A stretch of 64,000 bases of DNA from Telmatactis stephensoni (Eukaryota > Cnidaria > Anthozoa > Actiniaria > Isophelliidae). Shown here one piece after another: positions 22,816 through 33,315 of the stretch (its first letter is position 1; the number at the start of each line of letters is the position of its first letter). A model generated the notes under the pieces. The model was given only the letters and a program-made list of their open reading frames with translations, made no database searches and was not told the DNA's origin. Made by a program: the position numbers and the translations under genes. The DNA is taken from positions 1 through 64,000 of the forward strand of contig JALIZF010001914.1 in NCBI GenBank assembly GCA_029948255.1. The letters are read 5' to 3'.

Positions 22816-23079
22816 TTGAGATCCTTTAGAAATATATCCAACTTTGACCTTATGGTGCCCCAACTGCATGAAATGTGGCGTCTTTATGGTTTGACTAACG
22901 ATGCGTTACTTGTCAGCAGAGTTAATTTGTGCGAAAGAAGACACCAAACTATTGCACATGATCCTGCTATTCTTACGCAGTTGAAGCAATTAAATCCGCC
23001 GTTTTTAACTCGTGGATATGCGAAGCATAGAAACGAGTTATTGTGGGGACTCGATGTCATAGGCTCACTCAGATGTTAG
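22816..23079 (+). other. Unassigned 87-codon ORF
   Basis: MRSFRNISNFDLMVPQLHEM, then a polar protein-like frame with RRHQTIAHDPAILTQLKQLN. Codon pattern looks protein-like, and the sequence lies among transposon debris, but I do not recognise the family. Confidence 0.25.
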
Positions 23080-23082
23080 CAA

Positions 23083-23135
23083 TCCCACAATCCCTGCAGG
23101 CCGGCAATTTCCCACAATTCCCGCAGGCCGGCGAT
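23083..23135 (+). repeat. Two-copy GCAGGCCGGC direct repeat
   Basis: CCCACAATCCCTGCAGGCCGG is followed at once by CCCACAATTCCCGCAGGCCGG; unit about 25 bp. Confidence 0.6.
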
Positions 23136-23906
23136 TTCGTCGCGACTAGAAGTTCGTCTTTCGGTCGTGAATTGGCTAATGTTGTTGTCTTTTCTACTCA
23201 TATTATTGAACCTTTTTCGATCATATAATTACGCGAGTAAATGTTAAAATAAAGAGCAAACGAAAACATTTTGAGTACGAATTGCCGCCTGAAACATAGC
23301 CTGAAACTGGCCGTGAGTCGAGCCGCTAGTTCGTGTTTGTACTCTATCAGCACAAGAGAGAATGTTGAAATAAGCAGGAAACGAAACGGCACTGATCTGA
23401 CTCGACTTTCAATCTTTATATTATTATTATTTGATCAAGATGCAAACATGTTTCATTTTCTTCACCGTGACCTTTGACGAGTCAGCTACTTTAGGCAAAA
23501 CTTGTGTAACTTGGCCAAAATAACTCAGTGGATCTAATTGACATTTTGTAAAATCTATAGTGTAATTGAATGACTGTGGACTTTGAGACGCAAATTGTAA
23601 CAAATACCTCAGATACTGATAAAATGAGAGATTTATATACATAGTATGTAAATGAAATTGTATTTATCATTCTTTTGATCTAAAGTGTCGTACGGTAGAC
23701 AATGCGGCGCCTTTGACCGTAATGCAACGTACAATGAGTCTGATGCAACATCACGCAATACAGGACACCAATTTCACTCCAAAAAGCGTCTAGTATTTAT
23801 CAGTTTATCATACGTCTTCCGCAATGAATTCAAGTTTTGGCCGTCATGCACGCTACAGTGAGTCTGATGTAACGCTCCATATCCAAAAAAACTTCCGGCG
23901 CCCACC

Positions 23907-24345
23907 ATGGCGGCCACAAACTTTTTGCTCTGTTATTTTCTGATATTTTTTGTTCTATATTATCACATTTCATTTAATATTTGTGATTCATTTACGCTTT
24001 CAAATGATTGTCTCCTTAAGCGACCATATTATCAAGCTGGATTCACGTTAAGTACTCCTTTTGTGGTTTGGAAAGTTTTACCGTTATTTTCAAATTGTCG
24101 TCTTTCCTCCTCTGGTTTCTTTAAGTCAAGAGTTGCTGTTTGTAAATCATCAAAGCATGGATTTATTTCTCTCTATATTCCTGGTCATGATCCTCCTGTT
24201 GACATAACAATTTTTATGGATATTCACACAAATCCTGGCCCTACGAATGGGACTGATCTAACGTCTACTCTACATCACAGATTTTCCGTTAATGACTCAT
24301 TTTCAACTGATCTGCTCTCTCATCGCATTGTTTATAGGGAAGGTA
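23907..24345 (+). mobile_element. 5' fragment of a CR1/L2-type LINE with a 2A-like motif
   Basis: The frame starts at an ATG in a strong Kozak context (CCACCATGG). Residues 5-25 are hydrophobic (FLLCYFLIFFVLYY), signal-anchor-like. Residues 105-112 are DIHTNPGP, close to the 2A ribosome-skipping consensus D-V/I-E-x-N-P-G-P but with His for Glu. CR1-clade LINEs of several invertebrates carry such motifs at the start of their ORF. The LINE-like frame then runs into a 12-bp tandem array and stops. No endonuclease or RT follows here, so this is a truncated copy; the LINE at 29349 is a separate insertion. Confidence 0.6.
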
Positions 24346-24351
24346 CAATCG

Positions 24352-24462
24352 CTGGACCCCCGATGTGGACCCCGATATGGACCCCGATATGGACCCCGAT
24401 ATGGACCCCAATATGGACCCCAATATGGACCCTAATATGGACCCCCCCCCCCCCCCCCATCA
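24352..24462. repeat. 12-bp minisatellite (ATATGGACCCC) plus poly-C run
   Basis: Seven or so copies of ATATGGACCCCG/A, ending in about 17 consecutive C residues. The C run is a likely site of length errors. Confidence 0.85.
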
Positions 24463-24654
24463 AATAAAAATCATCAAAACAAAACCTTGTGTAATCGAAA
24501 TAGCATGAATTAAACATACGTACCACAAAAATAACGAATGAGTTTTATTATTCTTGCGTAAGAGGCGGGTTTTGTCTGGAAGATTGTACTGATATACTAA
24601 TGAATGGTAATGAAGGCTTAGCTTACAACAAACACAAGCAATGTTAAACCCCCG

Positions 24655-24675
24655 GCCCTCATTGGCTATATAAGA
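24655..24675 (+). promoter_or_regulatory. Candidate core promoter of the UIM/SIM-MULE gene
   Basis: ATTGG (an inverted CCAAT box) at 24660-24664 is followed by TATATAAG at 24667-24674, about 115 bp before the ATG at 24790. Position and motif fit a TATA promoter. Inferred from sequence only. Confidence 0.45.
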
Positions 24676-24789
24676 TGTACATGAGATTGATACTTTGATA
24701 AATTGTTTCCGGTTTTTCGTTTCTGTTTTCTTTGGATGGGTTTCACGCGTTATTTGCGTCTCAGCAACGTTGTATAAAAGGCCGGAAAA

Positions 24790-27700
24790 ATGTCGGAATC
24801 AAAAGTTTCATATGCTGATGTGGTCCGTGGCCGCAGCAGTCCTGAAATTGGAAATATAAAATACCAGATCGAAGATGAAGAGGAGGCTCTTAAGTTGGCA
24901 ATCCGAAATTCCCTGAAGGTAAGAAATTGTAAAACAATTTTAATAATTGTGTATATGGCATCCAAGATTTAGTGGAACTTTAGATCGCTTTATAAGACTC
25001 AACCCCTTATTTATTACAGGACCAAGATGCAAAAAATAAAGTAACGTCTCCATCGTCAAAGGTATATAAACACCTCGAGTCTTTTCGAAATGATGGTTCC
25101 TTCGTAATTTAGAAAACTTTATATTGGTGTTCCGTGTTTAATCCATCCTCGAGTACGTCGGGTGTGCTTCGTTTTTGGACTCTCTTGACAGTTACCAGGT
25201 ATGCGAAGAAAAAATATATAACTACGCTTAAGCTTATTTAGTTTTGTGTTAACTTTTAGTGCGATAGTGATCAAGAGAGCGACCTTGAAAGGCCGACACC
25301 GGGATTTTACTCAAATAATAAACTAAATAAGGTATGGATTGCTTTGATCTTCTGATTTTCTCTTTGTTGCTAAGCGTTCAAACTGAGCACGAAAAAGCAT
25401 TTTTCTGATCATTTATAACTTCTCATTGTGTGAAACAGAGTAAAACTTTTGAATGGTGGGATGAGGACAACTACTGTCCTGGACAAGCTGTATACCAAAC
25501 GGGTTCCTTTCATTATTCGCACGTAAGTATAAAATAATAACAGTAACGATAAACCGTGTTTAGATACAATTTTAGGTATTCACTCTGAGTGCGCAGTTTT
25601 TTGACCTAATAACTTTATTATTACACAGTCTGACCCCAAAAAGGTTATCGACTTGACAAGCCCTTCGCCTGTGAAAAAGAAGAGGAAATTAAATAAAAGG
25701 TGAATTTTAATGTAAATGTGTATATTAATCAAAGTGCAGGGACCGCGTGTGGGGGTGGGTGGGGGGTGAGGTGTGTGTGTGTGTGTGTGTGGGGGGGGGG
25801 GGGACTGGCATTAAAAAGTGGGGTTACTGAAAGTTCCCCATTATTAAATTGTCTTTGTATATCACAAAAAGTGAGGGGGGCCTCAGTCCCCCCCCCCCTC
25901 ACTTGCTCCGCGGTGTCTGTAGCGCACAAGGAACTTATTCAGTTGTAGTTTGATTCCTTTGTATGAAGTTTAACTTACGGTTTATCATCATGTGACTTTA
26001 TTCATGTTAGATCACCACCAAAAAAGGCTTTACCACTTTCCCATGTTCAAGTTAACTTGGATACAGACAGTGATGACAATGAGATAGAGGAGATCGTTAA
26101 GGCATTGCAAGGGTCATCATTAGAAAACATCCCGGTGAAAAAGGACAACACGGTATCAAAATCAGCTAAAGAGCTTGACAGAGAAAGGTACATATCTTCA
26201 TTTGTTTCTTTGTTTTGAGACATATTCGCCTGCGATGAATCACTTATAACTTCCTTCAGTTATATGTGTTTTGCTTTATTTGTGACGAAGACCGGAATGG
26301 CCTAGCGATTTAATAGAGACGTAGCTCTATATCTGGTAGAAACGTCTCAACACGTGACAAAATGAACGACTTCAATTGGTCTATTTCCTCATGAATTATT
26401 AATGAGTTTCAGAATAGATATTATTATATTCAATGTGCACCGGGATTTACAGTGTTTTAATATAATTTAATTTTTTACAGTGTTCTATTTTTTTGACATT
26501 GTACTTTTTTGTTTGTTTTATTAACAATGTTTTTTTAATTTTATTTCTTTTTAAAGATTTTGTTTCGCAAAATATTGCCGAGAGATAAAATTTATGCAGT
26601 CACCCATTTTTTGTTTGTTTGTTTTTCTTTTTTCTTTTCATAGTTCTTCTGAAAATGATTTTGGATTGGGAAGTTTTGAGACCAAGGTTGTTGACAACAT
26701 CACTGCACTAAAAGTTCTAATGAAAGACACCAGCATGGGCAGAGCTCTGTCTGTATTGCCCTCTGGTAAAGATGTATGCAAAAATGTTGTGCTTTTGGTT
26801 AACTTAGAGAAAGTGAAAGACGACTGGCAAGACGACCACAGATGGAAATGCTCAAGCGCTCCCAAACCCAAAAAGTACTTAGTTACGATGGACGACGGAA
26901 CTGTTAATGTGAATACCACCAACTCACTTAACTCTTTTACCGTTAAAAGACATCGCTACATGCACCATGCGGCAAAAGATTTTCATCGTTTGATAATTAC
27001 CGTATCTAAACCAAATGGAGAAACTTTTCCTCTGGCACTGGTCCAGTATAGGTTCGATGGGGAGCCACATCTTGTTGATAATGAACCACATGGAAACTCT
27101 AGAAAAAACGTTCCTTTTATACCCACCAAGAAAAGCACTATTGCCAAAATGACGACAGCACTACAACAGCAAAAAAGCGTCAAACGTGCGATATTTAGGG
27201 TAGAGGACTCAGAAAACGGAATGATGGCTTCATCCCAATCATCTTTGCCACGAAACGAGAGACAGGGGAAATATCTGAAAAGTAAAATGAACCCGAAGTC
27301 GAAAGATCCTGTGGCTTCTCTTCTTTTGATGCAGGAAGAGGAGTCCGAAAAGTTTATCCGCGAAGTAACGGTTGAAGACAATCAGCCATGTGTTATTTTG
27401 TTCAATGATGAACAAATAGGACACATAGAAAAGTTTTGTACTAATGACATCGGTCAAAATTCACCATTTTGTGTTGACATGACTTTTAATATGGGGAATT
27501 TTTATGTTGTAGTGTCAACATATAGACATCTACAAATAACCTCCAACACCACTAAAAAGGAACCGGTGTTAGTTGGACCAGTAATGATCACCACCAAAAA
27601 AAATCGCCAAAGTTATCAACGACTTTTCCAAAGAATATCTGCAGAGTTACCAGAGATGCGCAGTGAACTTAAAGCATATGGTTCGGACGGTGAAGCTGCC

Positions 27701-29269
27701 CTAATTCAAGCACTAGAGTATGAGTTCCCGTTCGCGTTCGGATTTCTTTGCCGTACGCACGTACTTAGAAATATTGAACAAAAAATAAAAACAGAATTAC
27801 ACCTATCTGACTTTTTTTACAAGACAGTGCGAGAAGACGTATTTGGAAATAAATCTGTCGAAGGACTAGTCGATTGTAACGAACGTAATGAGTTTGATCT
27901 ATTAGTGTCTAAATTGAAAGTAAAATGGGATCAGCTTGAAGGAGAAGAAAGACGGCGGAAAAAAATGCCACCCGACCCAAAGTTCTCTTCTTATTTTATT
28001 AAAAACAAAAAAGAAGCTATTTACAATCACTGTAGACCACAATTGTTGAGAGAGGTACACATACAAGAAGAAATGTTTGATAATAACTGTCCAGAGAGCA
28101 TGAATGCCGCATTAAAAAGGTGGAATGATTACGCAAAGTCGGATATATCGCAAGTTGTTGCAGACATACGTGATTTTATCAAGAAGCAACAGCATGACAT
28201 CAAAAAGGCTTTTACAGGAATGTCTGGCCCTTATGAGGTCAAACAGACGTACCAAAGTCAACTTTCTGCAGACTTTTGGTCTATGGCACCAAGAGAGCGT
28301 GAACACGAATTACAGAGGATATCGAATGTACCCCTCGTTGAACACAAAAGGGATGACAACCTAGGCCAAATAGACAAGTTAAAAGACAGATTCTCAGACA
28401 ACCACGTCGACGCAATGAAACTGAAAGTTGGGAGAATTCTGAACGGCAATATCCGGAAAGGATTTAATGGCCCTAAATCCAGAATGGTTCCAAGTGAGTC
28501 AGGCAATCAGCCTCATGTAATAGTTTGTGATGCCAAATGTTACAATTACATTTGTGGTACCCCATGTACACAATTTAAAACGCACCATATATGCAGCCAT
28601 ACACTAGCGGGTGCAGCAGACAATGGCGAATTAGCTCAATATTTACAGAATTTTGAAGCAAAAGGAGCGGAAACAAACTTAACTGCTGCGGCGACTGCCA
28701 AAGTTAGTCGTCATTCTGGAAAAAAGCCGGGTCAACGATCACGAAAGCGGAAACTCAAAAATGATGAACCAACGTCTACTACGACTCGGCAAACATTAGG
28801 TGAAGCACTGTCGAAGACCACCGCTGATAGCTCGACCTTGATGTATTCCGCACAACCATGTGGAGATGATGGAATGCGACTTAAGCTGTCAAGGGTTTCT
28901 ACAGAAAAGCCTCCTAAACCTCTCTATAAACCTACAGAAAATACTCTTTTTGAGCTTCTTAACATCAAAGGTAATATTAGGGTTTGTGCAGGGTGCAGAG
29001 GGGAGCTCAAGAATGGTCCACAAGACAAAGAACCTAATGAGATAGATTTGAAACTGTGCATACGGCATAAAGAGCAAGATTTTTTTTATTTAGAGAGGGA
29101 AAACAAGTGGTGTCCCAAATCAGAAAACAAGCACTATCACATTAACAGGGATTGCGTGAGAGAAAGAAATCCCCATTTTAACCCAGACAATCTAAGTCTC
29201 TCAACCGATTCTACACTAACCGAAGCTATAACGCGCTTTCTAGTTTTAAGGCTAAAACAGGTTTCATAG
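24790..29269 (+). CDS. Seven-exon MULE-type transposase with N-terminal UIM, SIM, NLS and second UIM-like helix (1066 aa)
   Basis: Exons 24790-24918, 25020-25061, 25260-25331, 25439-25522, 25629-25699, 26011-26187, 26644-29269; all junctions GT-AG, total 3201 nt, frame open throughout. Residues 28-44 (EDEEEALKLAIRNSLKD) fit the ubiquitin-interacting motif, with Ala37, Ser41 and Asp44. Residues 115-119 (VIDLT) are a classic SUMO-interacting core beside SPSP and the NLS-like KKKRK (125-129). Residues 154-171 (ending IVKALQGSSLE) fit a second UIM. The large last exon has a DDE core: Asp470 (VDMTFNMG), Asp540 (GSDGE), CRTH, Glu676 (PESMN). A SWIM zinc motif follows near 820-845 (CTQFKTHHICSH), then a C-terminal Cys/His region (CAGCRG, CIRH, HYH). 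The DDE and SWIM order is that of MULE-like transposases. It may be an autonomous transposon or a domesticated gene; I found no terminal repeats. Confidence 0.8.
25741..25910. repeat. (GT)n, poly-G and poly-C low-complexity stretch
   Basis: GTGTGTGT array, a run of about 13 G, then GGGGGG and a run of 11 C. It lies in intron 5 of the MULE-type gene. Any frame across it is an artefact of low complexity. Confidence 0.85.
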
Positions 29270-29340
29270 TTCTTGTCTCTTAGCTATTTTCTGTTTTTTC
29301 TTGTTCGATTTTCTACAATAATTTCTTACATTTGTATCAA

Positions 29341-32300
29341 ATCAAAGCGCTATTGAACTACTGCATAATTTCATCATACTCGATCTGACTTATTCAATCT
29401 ACGAAAAAAAAATCATCGATGGATATCTCTAGTAATATTTGCTTCTCCAGTATAAAGTCCCTTGGCATTTTCCGTTATCGAAGTAAACGTCGTGGTAAAT
29501 GCAAACCGGCGCATAGAAAATCAAAACACAATCCTTCAACTGCCAATCTTCCAATAACAAGTCTACTGCCCGATTCAAAATTTCTTCACTTTTGTGTGTT
29601 AAATGCAAGGTCCGTGAACAACAAACCTCTACAAATTAAAGATTATCTAGTTGAAAACGACATTGATATTTTTGGAATTACTGAAACTTGGATCAAAGCT
29701 AATGAAAATTCTGATTTTATATCTCGGGAAATTTCCCCTACTGGCTATCTCTTTTCACAAGTACCACGCATTGATCGTTCTGGTGGTGGAATTGGCATTC
29801 TTTATAAAAACGCACTTAAGGCTGAACATTTACAATCAATTCGATTCAAATCTTTTGAACACATGGAAACGTTATTTTACTTTAGTTCCTCTTTAATTCG
29901 AACTGTCATTGTTTATCGTCCTCCTATCTCTGCAGCTAATGGTCTTAGTTATAATCTGTTCTATCATGACTTCTCTACACTGTTGGAGCGCCTGGTTTCT
30001 TCATCTGGTAAAATAATGATTGCTGGTGATTTTAATTTTCACGTTGAGGACAACTCTGACACTCATGCTAAACGTTTCCTTGATCTGTTAAACTGTTTTA
30101 ATTTATCAGTACATGATGTCATGACCCCTACTCACAAGAACAAACATGTATTGGATATTATCATCACAAGATCTGATGAGATGTCATTGGTTAAAAATGT
30201 TAATATACATGATCCTGTGTTATCCGATCATTTTGCAGTTCACTGTAATCTGTCAATCCACAAATTTAAGCAGCCGACAAAAATCATATCTTTTAGAAGA
30301 ATTAATAAAATTGACAAGGATCAATTCCATCAAGACATTACTAACTCATCATTACTTCAATCTCCAGCCGCTGATCTAACTGAGTTGTGTAATCAATATG
30401 ACTCTGTTCTATCTACCATTCTTGATAATCATGCTCCAATCTGCTCCAAAACTATTACTGTTCGTCCCAAAGCACCTTGGTATACTAATGATATAAACGA
30501 AAATAAAATTACACGTCGTCGTTTTGAAAGACGTTGGCGCCGATCTGGTCTAACTATAGACAGGCAGATGTATGTTGATCAATGTAATGTTGTGAAAGAT
30601 ATGATTTTCAAAGCAAAAATGAATTACTACTCCAATTTGATCTCTGACGCTGACAATAATTGCAGTGCATTATTCAAATCAATTGATCGTCTACTTCACC
30701 GTTCACCTGAAAGATGTCTACCAACCTGTGATTCGTTAAATACTTTGTCCAATGACTTTGTATATTTCTTCAAAAAGAAAATCTTAAATATAAGAGATGG
30801 ATTACCCGCTATTGTTTTTATGAATAACGATTTGTTTCATAAGTTTGATCATCCTACACTTGATTGCCAACTAGATAAACTTTCGCCCACTACCTGTGAT
30901 GAGCTCCATAAACTAGCCAAGAAACTTGCGTCAAAATCGTGTTCTCTTGATCCTCTTCCTGCTAATCTACTTGTAACAGAATTTGTGACACTACTTCCAA
31001 TCATCTGCAAAATAATAAATCTCTCTCTGGAAAATGGTTATATTCCTCCTGCCCTAAAAATGGCTGTTTTAAAACCTCTTCTCAAGAAATCGTCTTTAAA
31101 TCACAATGTTCTTGGTAATTACCGCCCCATATCCAATCTAAAGTGCATTTCAAAAATTGTAGAAAAAATTGTTGCTGATCGTCTTGATAATTACCTTTCC
31201 ATGAATAATCTTCATGAACCCTTTCAATCTGCCTACAAATATCGCCATAGCTGTGAAACTGCCCTGGTCCGTGTTCAAAACGACATTCTACAATCAATTG
31301 ATAAACGTAAATGTGTTGTACTGCTTCTGCTTGATCTGTCCGCTGCTTTTGACACCGTAGATCATGATATCCTTCTAAACCGTCTTCAAACTAAATTTGG
31401 AATTCGTGGCAATGCCCTTAACTGGTTTAAATCATACCTTTCTGAACGTTCTCAGTTCGTTTCGCTAGATGATGCAAATTCTGATACACTGGAATTAGAC
31501 TGTGGTGTTCCTCAAGGTTCCGTTCTGGGCCCAATGTTATATCTTCTGTATACTTCTCCTGTTGCCAATATTCTTCGCCATCATAACATGTTGTACCATC
31601 TTTATGCAGATGACACACAACTTTACATACCTTTTTCTAACAATGATGATGCTGACATCACCCAAACTACCACCAGAATTGAAAACTGTCTTAATGATAT
31701 TGCCGAATGGATGACGATAAATAAACTAAAATTAAACACTGATAAAACTGAACTGCTCTTTCTTCATTCAAAAACAACCACCCTGACATCCATACCAACC
31801 ATTCAATTTGCTAATGACATTCTTAAACCTTCTGCCAAGGCAAGAAACATTGGAGTAATTTTTGATTCCACAATGTCTATGGTCCCTCAAGTCAACAGTG
31901 TATGTAAAAACGCCTTCTATCACCTCCGGAATATTGCTAAGATAAGAAAATACCTTTCCGTCAAAACAACGGAATCTTTAATTCATGCTTTTGTAACTTC
32001 CAAGATCGATAATTGCAACAGTCTTCTCTTTGGCCTTCCCAAATGTTTGATCTCAAAAATACAATCAGTACAAAATGCTGCCGCTCGAATAATTACTTTA
32101 TCACGTAAATCTGATCACATCACTCCAATCCTGATTGACTTACACTGGCTACCTGTATCTGAACGCATAAAATTCAAGATTCTCATGTTTACATTCAAAG
32201 CAATTCACCACATGGCTCCATCCTACATTTCTGACATGATTTCACTCTACAAACCGTCAAGACGTCTCCGCTCTTCCTCTGAAGTTTTACTTAATCACCA

Positions 32301-32535
32301 CAGCTACAATATGAAAACCTATGGTTATCGTTCTTTTTCTGCCTGTGCACCCGAACTATGGAACTCTCTTCCGTCCTCTTTGAGAAATGCAACTGATCTG
32401 GACTCATTTAAGTCATCTCTTAAAACTCTACTTTTCAAGCAAAGTTTTAATTTGTAAAGTTTAAGCGCATAGATCAGGATTGTATATGCGCTATATAAGT
32501 ATATATTATTATTATTATTATTATTATATCAAAGC
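29341..32535 (+). mobile_element. CR1/L2-type LINE with 8-bp target duplication
   Basis: ATCAAAGC at 29341-29348 and 32528-32535 bounds the insertion. The 3' end reads GCGCTATATAAGTATAT followed by (ATT)n, the usual 3' tail of CR1/L2-type LINEs. The 5' end is short: about 70 bp before the ATG of the long frame. The host on the right side is the OTU-type transposase fragment; on the left it is the 3' flank of the MULE-type gene. Confidence 0.75.
29419..32457 (+). CDS. LINE endonuclease and reverse transcriptase ORF (1012 aa, intact)
   Basis: Apurinic-type endonuclease first: LNARSVNNK, DIFGITETWI, RSGGGIGILYK, AGDFNFH and SDHFAVHC in the canonical order, residues about 55-280. Reverse transcriptase next: YRPISNLKCISKIVEK, LLDLSAAFDTVDHDIL, GVPQGSVLGPMLYLLY and the catalytic YADD at residues 729-732. 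The C-terminal part (HWLPVSERIKFKI, then MAPSYISDM) is typical of CR1/L2 proteins. It reads through without a stop, so the copy is young or selected. Where translation begins is not certain because the N-terminal region seen in full-length relatives is missing. Confidence 0.9.
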   Translation: MDISSNICFSSIKSLGIFRYRSKRRGKCKPAHRKSKHNPSTANLPITSLLPDSKFLHFCVLNARSVNNKPLQIKDYLVENDIDIFGITETWIKANENSDFISREISPTGYLFSQVPRIDRSGGGIGILYKNALKAEHLQSIRFKSFEHMETLFYFSSSLIRTVIVYRPPISAANGLSYNLFYHDFSTLLERLVSSSGKIMIAGDFNFHVEDNSDTHAKRFLDLLNCFNLSVHDVMTPTHKNKHVLDIIITRSDEMSLVKNVNIHDPVLSDHFAVHCNLSIHKFKQPTKIISFRRINKIDKDQFHQDITNSSLLQSPAADLTELCNQYDSVLSTILDNHAPICSKTITVRPKAPWYTNDINENKITRRRFERRWRRSGLTIDRQMYVDQCNVVKDMIFKAKMNYYSNLISDADNNCSALFKSIDRLLHRSPERCLPTCDSLNTLSNDFVYFFKKKILNIRDGLPAIVFMNNDLFHKFDHPTLDCQLDKLSPTTCDELHKLAKKLASKSCSLDPLPANLLVTEFVTLLPIICKIINLSLENGYIPPALKMAVLKPLLKKSSLNHNVLGNYRPISNLKCISKIVEKIVADRLDNYLSMNNLHEPFQSAYKYRHSCETALVRVQNDILQSIDKRKCVVLLLLDLSAAFDTVDHDILLNRLQTKFGIRGNALNWFKSYLSERSQFVSLDDANSDTLELDCGVPQGSVLGPMLYLLYTSPVANILRHHNMLYHLYADDTQLYIPFSNNDDADITQTTTRIENCLNDIAEWMTINKLKLNTDKTELLFLHSKTTTLTSIPTIQFANDILKPSAKARNIGVIFDSTMSMVPQVNSVCKNAFYHLRNIAKIRKYLSVKTTESLIHAFVTSKIDNCNSLLFGLPKCLISKIQSVQNAAARIITLSRKSDHITPILIDLHWLPVSERIKFKILMFTFKAIHHMAPSYISDMISLYKPSRRLRSSSEVLLNHHSYNMKTYGYRSFSACAPELWNSLPSSLRNATDLDSFKSSLKTLLFKQSFNL

Positions 32536-32600
32536 AAATCCTGAAACTATAACATCGCCTTCACCATATACACGAGTTCTCCACAGGGAGCCTTTGATTA

Positions 32601-33178
32601 TTGTATCACAAGGCTGGAGTAACGAAAGAACTACACAACTTTATAATATCCCATGCAAATGCTGGTTTGTCTATAAATGATATTCAAGCTCTCTGGCTAC
32701 AAACAATGTATGATGCTTATGCTTCGCGAAAAGAATTGTATGCTGCAGCAATTTCACATGAACATAAACCTTTCCCAGCGTTTCAGCAACACTCTTCTTG
32801 GCCTGGTGAAAAGATAATAGCCTCGTGTATTTCCCACAGCTATTTTAAGAAAGAACACCTTTATTCAAGGAGAATGTGTCAAATGACTGCTGAAGAGTGG
32901 TTAAGTTGCGATCATACATTTAAAGTGTCTGCGAACATTGGTTTTTGGTTTAACAAGAGGTGGGTTAAATTGTATGATACTCTATTCATTGTTCTCAATG
33001 AACAAGGAGTTGTGCTAAGCTGGAAATTATGCAAGGGGACAAAGTTTTCATCAATTGAATTGACTTTGGAATCTCTTAGAGAAAGACTTCAACAACAAGG
33101 AAAGAGTCCTAAGTTTCTTTTTGTAGACAACTGTTGCTCTTGGCGTACAAAGTTGACTAAGGTATTTCCTGATATTTT
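32601..33178 (+). pseudogene. DDE-type transposase, first half, interrupted by a DIRS-like element
   Basis: The frame reads SCDHTFKVSANIGFW (first Asp), WVKLYDTLFIVLNEQG, LSWKLCKGTKF and FLFVDNCCSW (second Asp), then LTKVFPD and is cut by the left end of the DIRS element. The same protein family resumes at about 40090 with CLSDIPPSGGTNRNE. I know the pattern from uncharacterised metazoan transposases (DHTFKV ... VDNCC ... GTNRNE) but cannot name the superfamily. The 5' part lies upstream of the LINE insertion or is lost. The middle (usually LDLFHA..R) is missing. Confidence 0.6.
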
Positions 33179-33315
33179 GATTCTACCTCGTTATCGTGCT
33201 TCGAGATCACATGAGATAGCAAGCGCATGCGCCAACTCAGTGCAAGTTTGTCGCCATCTTGGTCGAGAAGAACTCTTCATTCTAAAGAGCAAAAAACTTC
33301 CAGAAAGTTGTTAAA

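Noticed and set aside
24332..24526. Minus-strand frame with repeated HIGV units
   Set aside because: It is the reverse reading of the 12-bp GGACCCC minisatellite and poly-C run.
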